Source of the DNA: Apium graveolens
Lineage: Eukaryota > Streptophyta > Magnoliopsida > Apiales > Apiaceae
Direction: 5' to 3'
Assembly: GCF_009905375.1 (NCBI RefSeq)
Contig: NC_133647.1
Coordinates: 134,535,263-134,599,262 of the forward strand
DNA length: 64,000 nucleotides
The notes under the pieces were generated by a model. It was not told the DNA's origin. It saw only the letters and a program-made list of their open reading frames with translations, and ran no database searches. The position numbers and the translations under genes are program-made. Below, one piece after another: positions 34,968-47,518 of the stretch (position 1 is the stretch's first letter; every line of letters starts with the position of its first letter).

Positions 34968-37279
34968 ATGTTTGAAGCAGAAACTCCAACCAAGCCCACC
35001 AAAACTGAAGAACCTCCAAAGACTCAAATCCATAGTCGATATGAGGCTATTAGAGTTCCCATACTGAAACCATCTGAATATCCCATATAGAAGGTGAGGA
35101 TGACTATGTTTCTGGAAGCTACATATCCAGAATATCTTCACAAAATCAATAAAGGACCTCACAAGCCAACAAAACTCGCTGTTATAGTTGCAGGTGAAGC
35201 AACAAAGTCTGTACCAAAGGAGAAGAATGATTACACTGCTGAAGATATCGCATCAATTGCTAAGGATGCTAAGGTACGACACTTGCTGCATAATGCCATT
35301 GATAATGTAATGTCAAACGGGGTAATTAACTGCAAGACTGCAAAGGAGATATGGGATGCCTTGGAGACAAGGTGCCAGGGAACTGATTCGATTAAGAAGA
35401 ACAGGAAGACAATACTCACTCAAGAGTATGAACACTTTGACTCAAAGCCTAATGAGTCATTGACTTATTTATATGACAGATTTGTCAAACTCTTGAATGA
35501 TTTGTCACTAGTTGATAAGGAGTATAATCTTGAAGATTCAAACCTTGAATTCCTGTTAGCTCTTCCTGAAAGTTGGGATTTGAAGGCAACAACTATAAGA
35601 GAAAAGACAACTGTAATCTTGATGAAACAACTCTTGATGAAATTTATGGGATGCTCAAGACTCATGAACTTGAGATGGAACAAAGAAGCAAGAGGAAATG
35701 AGGAAATTCAAGGACAGTTGCTCTTAAGGCTGACGAAGAAACCCCCAAGGCAACTACCTCAAGGAAAGGCAAGGGAAAAGCGCTCATCACAAAGTCTGAT
35801 ACTGAGTCATCAAGTTCTGATAGTGATGATGACTCAGAAACTGAAAGCTTGCCTGAGATGGATGCTGATGAAGAGATGATGAAGCTGTGTTCTCTTATGG
35901 TGAAAGGAATCACAAAGATTGCATACATGAAATTCAGAAAGGGAAAAAGGTTTTCCAGGAAAGGTGCAAGTTCTGATAAGAAGAGTTTCAGAAAATCTGA
36001 AGGCAAAGGAGATTACACAAATGTCAAATGCTACAACTGTGGTGAGAAAGGCCACATATCTCCTGATTGCAAGAAAGTGAAGAGTGACAAAGGCAAGGCT
36101 CTTGTCACAAAGAAGAAAAGCTGGACAGACACTTCAGATTTTAAATGTGAGGAGAACTATGCCTTGATGGCAAATACTGATAGCAGTCCTGAAGCTGCTG
36201 AGTTAAAGGTACCTCAAACTACTTATGCATTTCATACTGATGACATTAATGAGTTGAGAAGATATCTTAAAACCACGTTCATTAGTTATAGAGATCAAAC
36301 TTTAACATGTGAAAGATTAACTTCTGAAAATCTTGTTTGTAAAAAGAGGAATGATTATTTAGAAAAAGAGTTAGTCATGTTCCATCAAACTCAGAAAGAT
36401 AGAGATGATGCTTTCTATGTTAGGGATGAAGTACTTAAAATGAATGAATCTCTAAAGACTGAGTTAGAAAAAGAAAGAGAGATTATCAGGACTTGGACTA
36501 ACTCTAGCAGAACAACTCAGAATTTGTTAAGTAGTGGAAACTGGAAAGAGGGCTTAGGTTATGGAGATGATAAGAATGATAAAGGAACTATAGAAATTAA
36601 GCCTATAGTTGTTAAACAAAAGCCAAAGTTAAAACCTGTTAAGTTTGTAGCTGTAAAGTCTGATACTGAGAAATCAGAAGTTAAAGAGGAATTAACTTCT
36701 GACAAACTAAAACAGGAAAAGATAACTGAAGTAAACGTAGGCTTAATGACAAAGAAGCAGCTTAAACATAAGCTGAAAGATGTTAAGAATGTAAACAAGG
36801 TTAAGTCACCTAGGAAAAATAGGAATGGAAAGAAAGGTGTGAATAAAAGCAATGATTATAAGCCTGTTCCCAATGCTCCTAGAAAAACATGTGATAACTG
36901 TGGAAGTTCTAACCATCTGGCTTCTTTTTGCAGGAAGAATAAGAACATAAACTCCTTACCTTCAAAGTCAGGAATTAAAAGTCAGTCTGTTAGATATAGG
37001 CCACAAAATGCTTGTTTTCATTGTGGTAGTTTATGGCATTCCATTTATACTTGTAAGGAATATCATAGTTTGTACTATGATTATTATCAAATAAAACCTT
37101 CTTTAAAGAAAGTTAGCATTGTTCCTTCTAGTGTAAGTTCTGATACAAAGTCTGATAGTGTAAATGCAGATAAGAAAAATGTTAACATAAACTCTGATGC
37201 TAAATCTGCTGTAAATGTTAACAAACTTAATAAGGCCAAAGGATGCAAGCATCTCTGGGTCCTTAAAATTAATCATTAG
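34968..37279 (+). pseudogene. Sirevirus element 1 gag
   Basis: Starts at the ATG at 34968. A TAG at 35088-35090 interrupts the frame early. A frameshift near 35605-35625 moves reading from one frame to another (open again from about 35700 to 37279). The copia gag core is visible at 35100-35600. Three zinc-knuckle-like motifs follow: CYNCGEKGHISPDC (about 36031), CDNCGSSNHLASFC (about 36890) and CFHCGSLWHSIYTC (about 37015). Acidic Ser/Asp-rich linkers between them carry AAGTTCTGAT-type repeats. The frame ends at TAG 37277-37279, just before a short gap to pol. Confidence 0.85.
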
Positions 37280-37291
37280 TGGTCTTTGTGA

Positions 37292-40200
37292 TTGCAGGGC
37301 AACAGGAAAAACATCCTAGTTCTGGACAGTGGATGCTCAGGACATATGACTGGACATAAAGCCCTGCTATCAGATTTTGTGGAGAAAGCTGGCCCAAGTG
37401 TGTCTTATGGAGATGGTAATATTGGAAAAACACTGGGATATGACAACATCAATCTTGGGAATGTCATCATTAAAGAAGTAGCTCTGGTCTCAGGACTTAA
37501 ACACAATCTGCTGAGTGTCAGTCAAATCTGTGACAGAGGTTATCATGTGGATTTCTTTGAAGAACACTGTGAAGTTGTAAGCAAGTCTACAGGCAAAGTT
37601 GTTCTGAAAGGATACAGGCATGGTAACATTTATGAAGTCAAGCTTTCAACAAGTACTGATGGTTCTGCAATCTGTCTAATGAGTAGAGCATCAATTGAAG
37701 AAAGCTGGAATTGGCACAAGAAACTCTCTCATTTAAATTTCAACAATATAAATGAACTAGTCAAGAAAGATCTTGTGAGAGGACTGCCAAAATCAGTATT
37801 TGCTCCTGATGGCCTTTGTGATTCATGTCAAAATGCTAAACAAAGAAAATCTTCATTCAAGAGCAAGACTGAATCATCAATTCTTGATCCTTATCACCTA
37901 CTACATGTAGATTTATTTGGTCCAGTGAATGTCATGTCTATTGCAAAGAAGAAATATGCTATGGTCATAGTAGATGAGTTCACCAGATACACATGGATGT
38001 ATTTCTTGCACACAAAAAGTGAAACTACATCTATCTTGATTGATCATGTCAAGCAACTGGATAAATTGGTCAAAGATTCTGTGAAGATCATAAGAAGTGA
38101 TAATGGCACTGAGTTCAAGAATTTGATCATGGAAGAGTTCTGCAAAGACCATGGAATCAAGCAGGAATTTTCTGCTCCTGGAACTCCACAGCAAAATGGA
38201 GTTGTTGAAAGAAAGAATAGAACTCTTATTGAAGCTGCATGAACTATGCTTGATGAAGCAAAGCTACCAACCTATTTTTGGGCTGAAGCTGTGCAGACTA
38301 CTTGTTTTACTCAGAATGCAACACTCATTAACAAGCATGGAAAGACACCATATGAGATTGTGAAGAAAAAGAAGCCAAATCTGACGTATTTTCATGTATT
38401 TAGATGCAATTGTTTTGTTCTTAAGACTCACCCTGAACAGCTATCTAAATTTGATTTAAAAGCTGATAAAGGAATTTTTGTTGGGTACCTACTTTCCACA
38501 AAAGCCTTCAGAGTCTACAATTTAAGAACAAAGGTAGTCATTGAATCTATCAATGTCTCCTTTGATGATAAGAAGATTACTGGACTTGAAGATTTTAATG
38601 ATCATGATCAGCTGAGATTTGAAAATGAAGACTTAAATTCTGATACTGAAAATCCTGACAGTCTAAATCCTGATACTGCAAACTCTGATGGATTAAACTC
38701 TGATATTATTGAAATTGTGGTGACTACGCCAAAGGAAGATGCACCTGTGCAGGGGGAACATACTGAAGATACAACCACATCTCAAGAAGCATCAGAACAT
38801 ACAACTGGCTCTTCAAGTTCTGATTCATCAATTTCTAATAAGCCAAGTTCTGATCATTCTGAAAACTCAATTTCTGAAGGATCCAACTCAGAGAGCATAG
38901 TTTCAGGGGGAGCATCAGAAAATGTTAATGAAGATAGCATGGATCATGGGGGAGCATCCAGTTCTAGAGAAAACCTTCCATCTGCAAGAAAGTGGACTAA
39001 ATCACATACACCTGACTTCATTATTGGAAATCCTGATGCAGGTGTCAGAATTAGAACAGCTACTTCAAGTGAATGTCTCTATAATTCTTTTCTTTCTCAG
39101 ACTGAACCAAAGAAAGTGGAAGAAGCTCTTCAAGATGCTGACTGGGTGCAAGCAATAAAGGAAGAGTTAAATGAATTTGAAAGAAACAAAGTCTGGACCC
39201 TAGTGCCAAGACCAAAGAACATATCTGTTATTGGTACAAAGTGGGTATTTAGAAACAAAACTGATATTGATGGCATAATTACAAGGAATAAAGCAAGGCC
39301 GGTTGCAAAAGGATATTCTCAACAGGAGGGAATTGATTATGATGAAACATTTGCACCCGTTGCTAGATTGGAAGCCATAAGGATATTTTTGGCTTATGCT
39401 GCTCACAAAAAGTTTACTGTCTTTCAAATGGATGTAAAAAGTGCTTTTCTCAATGGAGAATTGGAAGAGGAAGTATATGTTGAACAACCTCCAGGCTTTG
39501 TAGATTTAAAATTTCCACATCATATCTACAGGCTTGATAAAGCACTTTATGGCCTTAAGCAAGCTCCAAGAGCATGGTATGAGACTTTAGCTCAGTTTCT
39601 TCTGGAAAGTGGATTTAACAGAGGAACTATTGACAAAACTCTGTTCTACCTCAACCATGGAAAGGACTTACTTTTTGGTTCAGATATATGTTGATGATAT
39701 CATCTTTGGTTTTACAAATGACAGACTTTGCAAGAAGTTTGCCAAACTGATGCAGTCAAGATATCAAATGAGTATGATGGGGGAACTTAGCTATTTTCTG
39801 GGCCTTCAAGTCAAGCAGAATGAAGAAGGCACTTTTATTTGTCAAACCAAGTACACCAGAAATTTTCTGAAGAAATTTGGAATGCAAGATTGTTCAAGTG
39901 CATCCACTCCCATGGCCACTGCAACAAAATTGGATAAGGATACTGGTAAATCAGTAGATATTACTGATTACAGAGGTATGATCGGCTCTCTACTCCATAT
40001 AACTGCTAGTAGACCTGATATCATGTATGCTACCTGGCTTTGTGCAAGATTTCAAGCAGATCCAAGAGAACTTCACTTAACAGCTGTGAAAAGAATTTTC
40101 AAGTATCTTAAGGGAACAACTGATCTGGGATTGTGGTATCCTAGAGAATCAGACTTTAAGCTAATAGGTTACTCAGATGCAGATTTTGCAGGTTGCAAAA

Positions 40201-40607
40201 TTGACAGGAAAAGCACAAGTGGAAACTGCCAATTTCTTGGAGGCAGATTGGTTTCTTGGTTTAGCTAGAAACAAAAGTCAATTTCCACATCAACTGCAGA
40301 AGCAGAGTACATTGCTGCAGGAAGCTATTGTGCACAGATTCTTTGGATGAAGAATCAGTTACTGGATTATGGGTTAACATATTTTGAAATCCCTATTTAC
40401 TGTGATAATCAAAGTGCTATTGTTATGAAAGGTAATCCAGTTCAACACTCAATGACAAAGCACATCAGCATAAGGTACCACTTCATAAGGGAATATGTGG
40501 ATGAAGGTACAGTGGAGTTGCACTTTGTTACAACAGATCAACAACTAGCAGATATCTTCACAAAACCACTGTGTGAAGCTACTTTTTCTGATATTGAGCT
40601 TAGTTAA
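37292..40607 (+). pseudogene. Sirevirus element 1 pol (protease, integrase, RT, RNase H)
   Basis: The protease has VLDSGCSGHMTG. Integrase has the [10 protein letters not shown] and CDSCQNAK zinc site, then D in HVDLFGPV, D in RSDNGTEF and E in [13 protein letters not shown] at 38240-38242 breaks it right after integrase. The linker to RT (38620-38990) is Ser/Asp/Asn-rich with many CTGAT repeats. RT has [20 protein letters not shown] and YVDDIIFG. A frameshift near 39660-39690 falls just before YVDDIIFG. RNase H has [14 protein letters not shown], then TAG at 40266-40268, then [10 protein letters not shown]. The C-terminus differs from element 2 because the last block is deleted. Confidence 0.88.
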
Positions 40608-41434
40608 GTTACTTTGTCTATCTTATTACTAAGTCAAAAACTAGAATAATACTTCTTATCTGTTAAGTTCTGACGTCAGTAAATCTAGTGAATGTACTAA
40701 GTGCTGATAAGCCTCACTTATCAAAAGAAATGGAAAAAGAAATTAAAATCAGGTACTCCTTTGAGATCTAGAGTAAAAATGTGGAAGGGAAGACCCAAGT
40801 GCATTGCTGGTATTAAGTAATATACATCAGAAAAGCAAACTAAATATTTTCTTGGTGACTTTTCAGACTCTATGATTACTGGAGAAATACTCTGATAATA
40901 GCATGAACTCATTTAAAATGGGCACAAAACAGTTGAGGTGGACTCATGCATGAACTCATTCTAAAGTAGACTTCAGAATCATGACAGATTTTGAGCAAAG
41001 TTCTTAGTTATGCCATATTTCTAAGATGTACTAAAGTGAATCAGACTTTAATCTTTATCTGATATTTAGCTTACTGCACACACATACACTCCATATTAAT
41101 GATGAAAATTATTGTGGTGATAAATGTTCTTTTAAAAGATTTCCACATAAACAATTACTTCAAACATGGGATCTTTATTATATTAAAGACTACTAGGTCA
41201 GCATCTAGCATAGTTATCCTCATTGGATTGAATAGTCACAGAAACATTCATATCACTATCAGAGTTTAGAAATTCACATCAGACAACAATCAACACTTAA
41301 GCAATTTTCAATTGAAGCACATAATACACAAAGATAGTAATATCTGTAAATACTGATCATTAAATCTGATGCATCAGAACAAAAACTAAGCAGATTTAGA
41401 GAAAGAACCTGAAACTATTCCAAGTTCATTTAAT
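40608..41434 (+). other. 3' part of Sirevirus element 1, no ORF
   Basis: AT-rich, no open frame. It starts with TAAGTTCTGACG (40664) and TAAGTGCTGATAAG, the element's own repeat motif. In element 2 the comparable place holds a motif-rich spacer and then a long third ORF. Here only the spacer or debris remains. Confidence 0.5.
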
Positions 41435-41745
41435 ATCGTTACCGACCGACACGTCACTAGAACGCATTACTTTACTCAAGCATTTCATTTCAAATAATAA
41501 CATATAATTCACACTTTAAATACTTTAATCCCCTTTTTAGGACGGGTTCCGTTCTTCTTGCACGGCCCGACAACACAGCTTAACTCCTAAGCTGACTCTT
41601 TAAATTGGAATGCTTCTAATTACGCTCCTAGATACTAATATACAATAAGGGCAATTAATCAACACTTAATCACATAATTCATATTTACAGCACATAAATC
41701 ACACTTTATTCACTTAATTACGTCGCAAAATTCTCAGTCGTCACA
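41435..41745 (-). repeat. Truncated 3' LTR of the Tekay element
   Basis: It ends ...CAGTCGTCACA, so on the minus strand the LTR starts TGTGACGACTG, as expected next to a polypurine tract. Only about 310 bp remain; the rest is lost at the junction with Sirevirus element 1. The matching end of the other LTR lies beyond the window, so the left edge is approximate. Confidence 0.65.
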
Positions 41746-41785
41746 ATCTACCCTCCTTAAAAGGATTCTGTCCCCAGAATCTAGT

Positions 41786-43354
41786 CTAAGCAAATAGATG
41801 GGGATATTTTTCTTGTATTTCACTCTCTAATTCCCAAGTTGATTCTTCCACTACTAGATTTCTCCACAACACTCTAACTAGAGGTAAAATTTTATTTCTA
41901 AGTGTCCTCTCTTTTTGGTCTAAGATTCGAACTGGTTATTCCATATAAGACAAATCTGGTTGAATTTCCATTGGTTCTAATTCGATCACATGGCTCGCAT
42001 CAGCATTATACTTCTTCAGAAGAGATACATGAAATACATTGTGTAGATATTGCATTTGCGGAGGTAGCACTAATTCATATGCGACCTTCCCAACTCGTCG
42101 CGGTACCTCGAATAGTCCGATATACCTAGGACTCAACTTCCCTTTCTTCCTGAATTGGGTTAAACCTTTCCAAGGAGATATCTATAACAAGACTTTGTCT
42201 CCAGATTCGAATTGCACATCTTTTCGTTCTCGATTTGCATACTTCGTTTGTCCATCTTGAGCTGCAACTAATCTTTTCCGAATCATTTCTAACTTTTCCT
42301 TCGTTTGTTGAACTAGCTCTGGGCCAATTAATTTGCGCTCGCCAACCTCATCCAAATACGTAGGGGACCTACATTTTCTTCCATACAACACTTCATAAGG
42401 CGGCATGCAAATACTCGCGTGATAACTATTGTTATAGGAAAACTCAATTAACGGCAAATGATCATCCCAATTTCCTTTGAAATCTATTGCACAAGTTCGC
42501 AACATATCCTCAATTGTCTGAATTGTCCTGTCACTTTGTCCATCCATTTGCGGATGATATGTCGTACTCATTTTTAGCTTAGTTCCCAAATGATCATGGA
42601 ATTGTTTCCAAAATCTCGAGTTAAACCTTGGATCTCTATCAGACACGATAGATACCGGAACTCCGTGACGCATCACAATCTCATCCAAATACAATTTAAC
42701 CAACTTTTCCAACAAAAACCTTTCATTTATCGGCAAGAAATGTGCTGACTTCGTCAACCGATCGATTACTATCTAAATCGCATCTTGATTAGACTTGGTT
42801 TTAGGTAACCCTACCACGAAATCCATCGCAATATGCTCCCATTTCCATTCTGGTATGTCTAGTGGTTGAAGCAATCCACTTGGCCTTTGATGTTCTGCTT
42901 TGACTCTTTGACACGTATAACACTTACTTATCCGTTCCGCAATTTCCTTTTTCATGTTAGGCCACCAATAACTTTCTTTTAAATCCTGGTACATTTTCGT
43001 GCTTCCAGGGTGAATTGAAAATCTCGAGTTATGCGCTTCTTGCAAAATCTCGTGTTTTAGTTCCACAACATTAGGTATCCAAATATGTGAATTAGCACGA
43101 TATATCCCTTTCTCATCCTTTTGAGCTATAATTTCTTCTCCTGATAACTTATCCTTTTCGCGATTCATCACTTGCTCTTGACAACATCGAATCTCTTCCA
43201 AAATTTTGGGTTGAAATGACATCGCATATATAGCTTTACCTCCAAATTCTGGAGTCTGCACTTCTATTTCCATCTTTTCAAAATCCTTGATCAAATCTTC
43301 CAATGACGTTAACATATTCAACCTTTCCTTGCGACTTAGAGCGTCTGCTACCAC
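41786..43354 (-). pseudogene. Tekay integrase with chromodomain
   Basis: The zinc-binding part has H...H and CYTCQRVKAEH (about 43354-42773), then a stop at 42773. The core is at 42757-42182 with HGVPVSIVSDRDPRF and the E in HPQMDGQSDRTIQ. A short C-terminal part (42136-41936) ends at TAA (41936-41938), exactly at the start of the chromodomain. The chromodomain is otherwise open to 41789, with LVRVLWRN and STWELESEIQEKYPHLF. In chromoviruses this domain binds methylated histones and directs insertion. Three stops make this copy inactive. Confidence 0.88.
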
Positions 43355-43377
43355 ATTTGCCTTTTCAGGATGATAGT

Positions 43378-43719
43378 TTATCGTAAATCATAATCTTTGA
43401 TCAATTCTAACCATCTTCTTTGTCTCATATTCAACTCCTTTTGAGTGAAAATATATTTTAAACTCTTATGATCGGTATAAATCTCGCACTTTTCCCCGTA
43501 TAAATAATGCCTCCAAATCTTAAGAGCAAACACAATTGCTGCCAATTCCAAATCATGCGTGGGATACTTTTGCTCGTGCGGCTTGAGTTGCCTCAAAGCA
43601 TATGCTATTACCTTTCCGTGTTGCATTAGCACACATCCAAGTCCTTTATACGAAGCATCACTAAATATTACAAATTCTCCTTTTTCATCCGGTAACACTA
43701 ACACTGGGGCGGTTACCAA
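43378..43719 (-). pseudogene. Tekay RNase H
   Basis: Contains [15 protein letters not shown], a [17 protein letters not shown] block and [13 protein letters not shown], all RNase H core motifs. Stops lie on both sides (43378 and 43720-43743), and the downstream integrase is in another frame. Confidence 0.85.
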
Positions 43720-43743
43720 CCTCTTCTTTAACTCTTAAAAGCT

Positions 43744-44874
43744 TTATTCACATTTTTCCGTCCATACGAACTTCTTGTTCTTCCTTGTCAACTTCGTTAA
43801 TGGAACATCAATCTTAGAGATATCTTGCACAAACCTTCTACAGTATCCGGCCAATCCTAGAAAACTTCTGAAATCCGTAGGAGTCTTGGGTCTTTCCCAA
43901 TTCATTACAGCTTCTATCTTGGCTGGGTCCACTTTGATTCCTTCTTTATTAACTACGTGACCAAGAAATTGCACTTCCTTTAGCCAAAATGAAAACTTAG
44001 CGTACAACCTCTCTTTCCTCAGAATTTCCAAAGAAATTCTAAAATGCTCCTTATGATCATCTTCCGTCTTGGAATAAATCAGTATATCGTCAATAAACAC
44101 AATATCGAACTTATCCAAATATTGCTTGAACACTCTGTTCATAAGATCCATAAATGCGGCTGGCGCATTCGTCAAACCAAATGCCATTACCAAAAAATCG
44201 TTGTGTTCATATCTCGTTCGAAATGCTGTCTTGGGTATATCTTCCACTTTAATCTTTAATTAATGATACCCAGATCTTAAATCAATCTTGCAGAAACATG
44301 AAGATCCTTTTAGTTGATCAAATAAGTCATCGATTCGCGGTAGAGGGTACTTATTCTTAATCGTCAACTTATTCAATTCGCGATAGTCAATGCACAACCT
44401 CAAACTTCCATCCTTTTTCTTTACAAACAACACCGATGTGCCCCACGGGGATACACTCGGCCGAATTACTCCTTTATCCAAAAATTCTTGCAACTGTGCT
44501 GCCAATTCCTTCATCTCTACTGGCGCCATACGATAGGGAGCTTTCGATACTGGTTCCGTTCCAGGAGCAAAATCAATCGTAAACTCGATCTCTCTATCTG
44601 GAGGTAGTCCAGGCAATTCATCAGGAAATACATCAGGAAAATATCTCACTATTGGAATATCTTCAATCCTTACGGATTCTTTTTCCATGTCTTTAAAATG
44701 AGCCAAATAAACTTCGCATTCTTGATGTATTAATATTTTCGCCTCGACAGCCGTTAGAAATTTCTTATCTTGCCTTTTCCCTTTGAATATCACTTCCGCA
44801 CCATCCTTGGCTCTTAATTTCACCTTCTTACTTTTACATTCTATTCGCGCCTCATGGGTTGACAACCAATCCAT
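43744..44874 (-). pseudogene. Tekay reverse transcriptase
   Basis: Motifs in order: [49 protein letters not shown], then a TAA at 44257-44259, then [15 protein letters not shown], catalytic FIDDILIYS and [11 protein letters not shown]. Apart from the stop the domain is nearly complete. Confidence 0.88.
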
Positions 44875-46284
44875 TCCTAGTATAACCTAAAATTCTCCTA
44901 ACTTAAAAGGAATTAAGTCAGCAGAAAAGTGCCGACCTTCTATAATCACATCGCAATTGGGACAAACTATGTTAACAATAACTTTCTCTTGATTTGCTAC
45001 CTCTATAATCAAATTAGGTTCCAGAGGATACGCAACACAATTTAACTTATCAAGAATACTTTAAGAGACAAAAGATCTAGTTGCTCCAGAATCCATCAAT
45101 ACTTTTACTTCTACTGAGTTAATAACAAGCATACCTGCTACCACGTCCACATCTTGCACCGCATCTTTCATTGTCATATTAAAGGTCCTAGCTCTGGGTT
45201 GAGCTGATGGTGCTGGGAGAGACGGCGGTCCAGCAATCCTAAGAATATTGGCCTTCTGAACAGGCTCTTTGCAATTTCTGGCCATATGGCCCACCTTTCC
45301 ATATTTGAAACAAGCCAAGTCAGGCTTCTTTGCTCCATTTGGAAATTCTGAAGAGTAATGCCCTTTCTGGTTGCACTTGAAACAGGTCACGTCTAACTTA
45401 TTACACCTTCCCGGGTGTCTCTTTCCACAATTCTTGCATTCTTGAATCCGAGGTCTATCATTCTTCCCCGGTTGTCCTGCTTTCTGGAAACGGTTCTTCT
45501 GAGCTCCGTTATCGGGTTTAAACTTATGAAACTTTTGGTGCTGATCTCCATCATTCCTTCCAAACTTTCATCTAAACTTTGAACTCCCTTGCTCTCACTC
45601 CGAGCTTTCAAACTTTCTTTTCCTTCCTTCATTTTCTCTCTTTGCAGCATCACGCTCTCCTTCTACTATCATTGCCTTCTGTACCAAGGCATCATAATTC
45701 TTGATCTCCAATAATGCCACTTGACTCCTAATCCATGGCTTAAGTCCCTGTTAGAACCTCTTAGCCTTCTTTGCCTCCGTATTTAAATACCAGGGTACGA
45801 ATCTAGACAGCTCCGAAAAATTCACTTCATACTCCGCTACTGACATATCTTCTTGTCTAAGGTCCAGAAATTTCATTTCCAACTGATCTTGCATATAACT
45901 CGGCAAATATTTCTCTAGAAACATTTCAGTAAACTTCTCCCATGTTAAATCCTTTCCTTCCAACAATGCCTTTGAAGATTCCCACCAGAAACTCGCTTCA
46001 TCTTTAAGGTAATAACTCGCATACTGGGCTTTCTTGTCATCCTTAACTTCTGCCAATTCAAAGGCTTTTTCCATTTCTCTTAACCATGACTGTGCTTTTA
46101 CCGGATCGGGTAATCCTAAGAATTTCGGGGGATGAACAGATTGAATATGTTTGAAGTTTTCAACTTTAGGGGCCACAGGTTGTTGCAAAAGCTGAGCAAG
46201 TCTGCTCATCATGGTGGTTTCTGGGTTTACTTCTGGGTCTTGGGTTGGAATTTCTTCTTCTTGGTGATCTGGTGAGTTGGCCAT
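44875..46284 (-). pseudogene. Tekay gag and protease
   Basis: Gag starts at the ATG at 46284. Its core is FLGLPDPVKAQSWLREMEKA and FLEKYLPSYMQDQLEMKFLD. A stop at 45751 and a frame change near 45653-45393 follow. The zinc knuckles are damaged: CFKCNQKGHYSSEF has Phe for the last Cys, and CFKYGKVGHMARNC has Tyr for the second Cys. The protease VLMDSGATRSFVS ends in a stop at 45061, and another stop lies at about 44887. Both knuckles and the frame are therefore lost. Confidence 0.85.
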
Positions 46285-46795
46285 TTCTTACAAACCTGAT
46301 TGAGCAATTATTTAGCAATACGATAGCATGGCATATATAACAACATTTTACTATAAAATCTCTTTTACGGGTTTTAAGCTTTACCCAATTTTGCACATGC
46401 AATCCTATTACTACATAATTCTCATATCAGTGTTGTTTTCTCATAGCACAGGATAGGGTATTACAAATTTTAAACATGGTTATACGAAAACATGGTATTT
46501 AGAACAGTTTATGCAAATCTTTAGAGATAATGGATTTATCAACACAAGGTTCATAAATAAAAGTCTGGTTACCAAAGTTCAGAAATAAGGTACAATAATA
46601 TAGCAGGGTTAAACAGAGGAAAAACTGGAAAATATCCCCCTATCTACCCCTAACTTCTAACAACTACTACTACCACAAAGTTGTGAAATACAATACAACA
46701 AATGAAAAAGGGATCACGACATCTGACCAAGTATCCCAAAGCCTACTAGCACTGAAAAACAACAACTACGGGTTCAACCAAGTCTCGCCTAACAA
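46285..46795. other. Spacer between leader ORF and gag of the Tekay element
   Basis: No feature recognised apart from a short open stretch that runs into gag. It acts as the untranslated leader of gag in element terms. Confidence 0.4.
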
Positions 46796-47317
46796 CTAAT
46801 CATCCAAAATCTCTCTCAACACAACCAACATCCAGCGAATAATCTTATGCAGCCTCCGGGCCTCAACATCAGCATCACTAGTGGATTGTCCCTCATCCAA
46901 TCTCCTCCGAGCAACCTGCTCCACCAACTGAACCATAGCTCTCCACTCCTCATCCATAACTGAAGTGCTCTGCCTAGAGTCTCGAATCAACCTATCCACC
47001 AAAGCTCCCAACTCAGGAATACGGGAGTAAACAAAGTCTCGGTCCTGGGCTAACTTGCCACCAACACTGACAGGTACAGTCTTAGGCATCTCAGAATCTG
47101 GATCAGGGGCATGGGTCTCTGAATCTGGCCTCAAGGGTGAAATCTGCGTAGGGATCTCACTACTCTCAGAAGGATCCTCCTCTGGATCTGAACTAACATA
47201 CACAGGCTCCTCTAGAGAGGGTGGAATGGGGTCCACTGGGGTACCGGTCAAACTAATCTCGGAATCTGAATCACTACCAGTACTGGGATCCTGAGAGAAA
47301 ACATAAAACAACAACAA
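46796..47317 (-). CDS. Leader ORF of the Tekay element, acidic protein of unknown function
   Basis: 173 codons on the minus strand, 200 bases after the primer site and 510 bases before gag. The first half is Ser/Pro/Asp/Glu-rich (SDPEEDPSESSEIP) and likely disordered. The second half is helix-prone with ILDD at the end. I do not recognise a domain. It is the only ORF of this element without a stop or shift. The Tekay-like element at 7278-21714 has a decayed acidic reading in the same place (16896-17250), so this may be a lineage accessory gene. It could also be an open frame by chance. Confidence 0.45.
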   Translation of the reverse strand: MLLFYVFSQDPSTGSDSDSEISLTGTPVDPIPPSLEEPVYVSSDPEEDPSESSEIPTQISPLRPDSETHAPDPDSEMPKTVPVSVGGKLAQDRDFVYSRIPELGALVDRLIRDSRQSTSVMDEEWRAMVQLVEQVARRRLDEGQSTSDADVEARRLHKIIRWMLVVLREILDD

Positions 47318-47518
47318 AAAAAACAGTGTTAGGGTTAAATAAATCTTCCATCTAACTCACACCCTAACTCTAATCACCATTTTAGCTTATACACACTTTC
47401 CTTAGACTATTCCTAATAGTCTAACTCAATTCTATATGAGTCGAACTCTCTCGCAATATAAATATATACCCAAAATACCCTTTTTAATCCTAACTTGTCT
47501 CAAGGACTAGATCTTGTA

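Larger units (their letters stand above)
34315..41434 (+). mobile_element. Sirevirus-type Ty1/copia element 1, decayed and missing its 3' end
   Basis: It contains a 597-bp 5' LTR, an initiator-Met primer site at 34914, gag, pol and an 825-bp 3' piece. No second LTR is present. The sequence changes at about 41435 to the LTR of a Tekay element. Gag has three CCHC-type knuckles and pol is of the Sirevirus kind, closest in this window to element 2 at 49186-62348. Gag has a nonsense codon and at least one frameshift; pol has nonsense codons and at least one frameshift. It is much older than element 2. Confidence 0.85.
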
